Shown here in pieces: positions 3,901-5,686 of a stretch of 5,686 nucleotides of DNA (position 1 is its first letter; each line of letters starts with the position of its first letter). The translations under genes were made by a program, and so were the position numbers. The notes under the pieces are model-generated. The model was not told where the DNA came from, did not search any database, and saw only the letters and a program-made list of their open reading frames with translations. The DNA is taken from assembly GCA_020433785.1 (NCBI GenBank), contig JAGRCC010000100.1, forward strand, positions 1-5,686, written 5' to 3'. Source of the DNA: Anaerolineae bacterium (GTDB taxonomy: Bacteria > Chloroflexota > Anaerolineae > 4572-78 > J111).

Positions 3901-4518
3901 TTACAAGGCGGTGCCGACTAACGGCTCTCTCAGCATGATCCAATACTCAGCATCGATTACCGGCTCAACAAAGGAAGCGACGGCATGATAGCCTAGCCGG
4001 TAATAGAAATTCCTATTTCTGGGAGTAAAGGTCTCGGCATAACTGGGTACGCCCAATTTATCAGCTTTATCTAATATCGGCTTAACCAGGCTGCCGCCAA
4101 GACCTTGACCTTGAAACTGCGGCGCAATACCGACAATTGAGAGATACCAACTGCCATTGGGGACGATAGCTTTGGCGCTTTGCGACATAAATTCGATGAT
4201 ATCGCTATATTTTTTTAACGTGGTTTTACCTAAATGCTGCCGTATAAACGCTTTTTTATCGCGAGCGATTTGTTTAGCCACAGGGCCGTTAATCGGCTTA
4301 GACCAAATCGATGCCCCGAAACTTTTTCCATCAGGTAGATATAGTTCGCCATATTTTTGGCCTTCTGTCATCGAGTAATCAAAATAGGTCAGCATAGCTT
4401 CGCGACGCACAACCGGTCCGTCGGTGATGCTGTTTTCCAACTCGATGTAAAAAGGATCTTGGTTTAATGAATGGTATAAGGCTTGGCTAATATTTCGATA
4501 AGTAATTTGGTAGGTCAT
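3901..4518 (-). CDS. GNAT-family N-acetyltransferase
   Basis: A 205-residue cytoplasmic enzyme expected to transfer acetyl from acetyl-CoA to an amine; the acceptor is unknown. The acetyl-CoA-binding motif A is SIVGIAPQFQGQGLGGSLV (127-145), containing Q134-x-x-G-x-G139. It is followed by a motif B-like NRNFYYRLGYHAVASF (168-183), where Y172/Y173 are candidates for the general acid. The N-terminal 90 residues are variable, as usual in this family. The frame stays open upstream to 4716, but that extension overlaps the end of the MFS gene and lies upstream of the promoter. The ATG at 4518 is therefore preferred, about 42 nt after the predicted transcription start. It has no convincing Shine-Dalgarno sequence, only an A-rich leader (CAACAAAAAT), so translation may be weak or leader-dependent. 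The VOC gene follows 46 bp downstream. Confidence 0.88.
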   Translation of the reverse strand: MTYQITYRNISQALYHSLNQDPFYIELENSITDGPVVRREAMLTYFDYSMTEGQKYGELYLPDGKSFGASIWSKPINGPVAKQIARDKKAFIRQHLGKTTLKKYSDIIEFMSQSAKAIVPNGSWYLSIVGIAPQFQGQGLGGSLVKPILDKADKLGVPSYAETFTPRNRNFYYRLGYHAVASFVEPVIDAEYWIMLREPLVGTAL

Positions 4519-4566
4519 ATTTTTGTTGATATGGTTTGTTTCGTCGCTGGGGCATTTTAAGCTGGC

Positions 4567-4595
4567 ATTATGGCAAGGCGGTTTTACAAAGTCAA
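4567..4595 (-). promoter_or_regulatory. Sigma-70-type promoter of the GNAT gene
   Basis: On the minus strand TTGACT (4595-4590) and CATAAT (4572-4567) are spaced by exactly 17 bp; each matches five of six consensus bases. Transcription would start near 4560. It lies entirely between the MFS stop codon and the GNAT start. A 6-bp dyad (GCGGTT 4578-4583, AACCGC 4604-4609) brackets the -35 and could be a regulator site or chance. Confidence 0.7.
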
Positions 4596-4610
4596 TAACG
4601 GGTAACCGCT

Positions 4611-5686
4611 TTATCCCCGTCCGCCGGCCAGTTGCAGCGCCGATGGCGACTGCCGCAAAGCCCGCATGGCCCATACCCCGAACATTGGCCCGAATGCTAG
4701 TACCGCGAACGACCACTGCCAGCCGATGAGTCCAACTAACACTGGGATAAGCCGAATTGAGACCAGCGTTAGTAAGAAGCCCAGACTGGTCTGCATGGTC
4801 AAGGCCGTACCCATATACTCGCGCACTGATAACTCACTGACTGCGGTGCTGAACTGGGCCGAGTCGGCCACAATGGCGAAGCCCCAAATGAGGGCAATGA
4901 GCGTGACCAGGATCGGATTGTGGCCGTAGAAGAAGCCAATGACCACAGCGCAGGTACCACTAACAGCCATGCTAAGAATGGTGACCTGAGTTCGTCCCCA
5001 GCGATCGGCGACCAGGCCGGCCAGTAAGCTGCCCAACCCCCCAATCCCGATGACGGCAAAAGCAAAAATCGCCGCGTTGCGCTCCGGATTTTGGCCCAGC
5101 CAGGTGGTTGAGCCAGCCATTCGATACGACTCCAACAAAAACAGTGGAATCCAGGTCCACATCGCGTATAATTCCCACATGTGGCCCAGATAGCCGAAAT
5201 TGGCCAGCCGGACCCCGCGATCGCTGAGGGCCTCGCCGATGTAGCGCCAGCGAAAGGGGGCAGGCGCCGTGCGAAACGGCCCCAACTCGCCAAAGCGCCA
5301 AACAATTAGTCCGGCAAAAAAGGCCAGTGTCGAGGCCACATACAGCACCGGCCGCCAATCGTTGATGCCGCCAAAAGCCCGAATCAAATGGGGCGAAGCC
5401 GAGCCGATGGTCAGCGCTCCCACCAGCAGTCCCAATCCCAACCCGCGATCCTCTTTCATCCAGGTAGCCATAATTTTCATGCCAACCGGGTAAACTGCCG
5501 CCAGGGCAAAGCCGGTGAGAAAGCGCAGCGGAATGGCTGTGGCCAGGCTGGCAGCCTGCCAGGCGATCAAGGCGTTGACGGCTGCACCAAACAGCGCGCC
5601 CACAGTAAAGACGATCCGCGGCGGCCAGACATCGGCCACGTTGAAGAGGGCGCTTAAAAATGCGCCGACCACAAAGCCAATTTGAA
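4611..5686 (-). CDS. Major facilitator superfamily (MFS) transporter, N-terminus cut by window edge
   Basis: The C-terminal 358 residues of an inner-membrane secondary transporter; the frame runs off the right edge, so helix 1 and part of helix 2 are missing. The visible part starts in helix 2 (QIGFVVGAFLSALFNV), then a degenerate motif A loop (ADVWPPR), helix 3, the helix 4 motif RFLTGFALAAVYPVGMK, a glycine-rich helix 5 (GLLVGALTIGSASPH) and helix 6 (WRPVLYVASTLAFFAGLIVW). After a cytoplasmic loop come helices 7-12, including a good second motif A (GLVADRWGRTQ) between helices 8 and 9. The protein ends with a short polar tail, LAGGRG. The length fits a standard 12-helix protein of about 410 residues. 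The aromatic helix 7 (MWELYAMWTWIPLFLLESYR) is distinctive but I cannot name a substrate. The internal GTG near 5672 is not taken as the start because the frame stays open and the fold is incomplete without the missing part. Confidence 0.9.
   Translation of the reverse strand, partial: QIGFVVGAFLSALFNVADVWPPRIVFTVGALFGAAVNALIAWQAASLATAIPLRFLTGFALAAVYPVGMKIMATWMKEDRGLGLGLLVGALTIGSASPHLIRAFGGINDWRPVLYVASTLAFFAGLIVWRFGELGPFRTAPAPFRWRYIGEALSDRGVRLANFGYLGHMWELYAMWTWIPLFLLESYRMAGSTTWLGQNPERNAAIFAFAVIGIGGLGSLLAGLVADRWGRTQVTILSMAVSGTCAVVIGFFYGHNPILVTLIALIWGFAIVADSAQFSTAVSELSVREYMGTALTMQTSLGFLLTLVSIRLIPVLVGLIGWQWSFAVLAFGPMFGVWAMRALRQSPSALQLAGGRG

Noticed and set aside
4578..4609. GCGGTT/AACCGC dyad after the MFS gene as a terminator
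   Set aside because: Short stem with a 20-base loop and no T-tract; it overlaps the GNAT promoter.
4519..4716. N-terminal extension of the GNAT reading frame up to 4716
   Set aside because: It overlaps the 3' end of the MFS gene in another frame, has low-complexity arginine/alanine content without homology, and lies upstream of a consensus-like promoter at 4567-4595.

Overview
The window looks like bacterial chromosome of about 50% G+C, with well-spaced genes and unusually repeat-rich intergenic DNA. A type III glutamine synthetase, a YeiL-like Crp/Fnr regulator, paired half-size YdcZ transporters and GTAG-type heptamer repeats between genes together suggest a Chloroflexota (Anaerolineae/Caldilineae-like) genome. 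That placement is an inference of low to moderate confidence, because no rRNA or phylogenetic marker is present.

Layout. From 1 to 679 (minus) lies the N-terminal third of a type III glutamine synthetase (glnN), cut by the window edge. From 680 to 1333 there is no protein gene, but the stretch is not empty. It holds a large hairpin built of heptamer repeats (732-830), a likely stand-alone small RNA on the plus strand with extended -10 promoter and terminator (916-1037), and two minus-strand terminator-type hairpins (1048-1096 and 1207-1263). The second terminator ends the regulator transcript.

The centre is a divergent regulator/transporter module. A Crp/Fnr-family regulator resembling YeiL (1334-2014, minus) faces two small DMT/YdcZ membrane proteins (2306-2725 and 2956-3402, plus). 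The 291-bp divergent region holds a heptamer tandem repeat, a pair of inverted REP-like hairpins with compensatory base changes, a good promoter for the regulator lying inside that repeat, and an 18-bp palindrome. The palindrome is centred about 41.5 bp upstream of the predicted transporter start site, the classical class II activator position. The simplest reading is that the regulator controls the transporter pair. The two transporter halves have opposite positive-inside charge patterns, as expected for an antiparallel two-gene transporter. They are separated by a 159-bp nested inverted repeat.

The right part is on the minus strand: an MFS transporter cut by the window edge (4611-5686), a GNAT acetyltransferase with its own consensus-like promoter (3901-4518), and a VOC/glyoxalase-fold protein (3426-3854) that probably shares the GNAT transcript. 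The VOC gene converges with the second YdcZ gene on a shared A/T-rich hairpin. Nothing ties these three genes functionally to the central module.

The parts most worth following up are the regulatory and repeat DNA: the divergent operator region, the candidate small RNA, and the palindromic elements. The protein genes belong to recognisable families.
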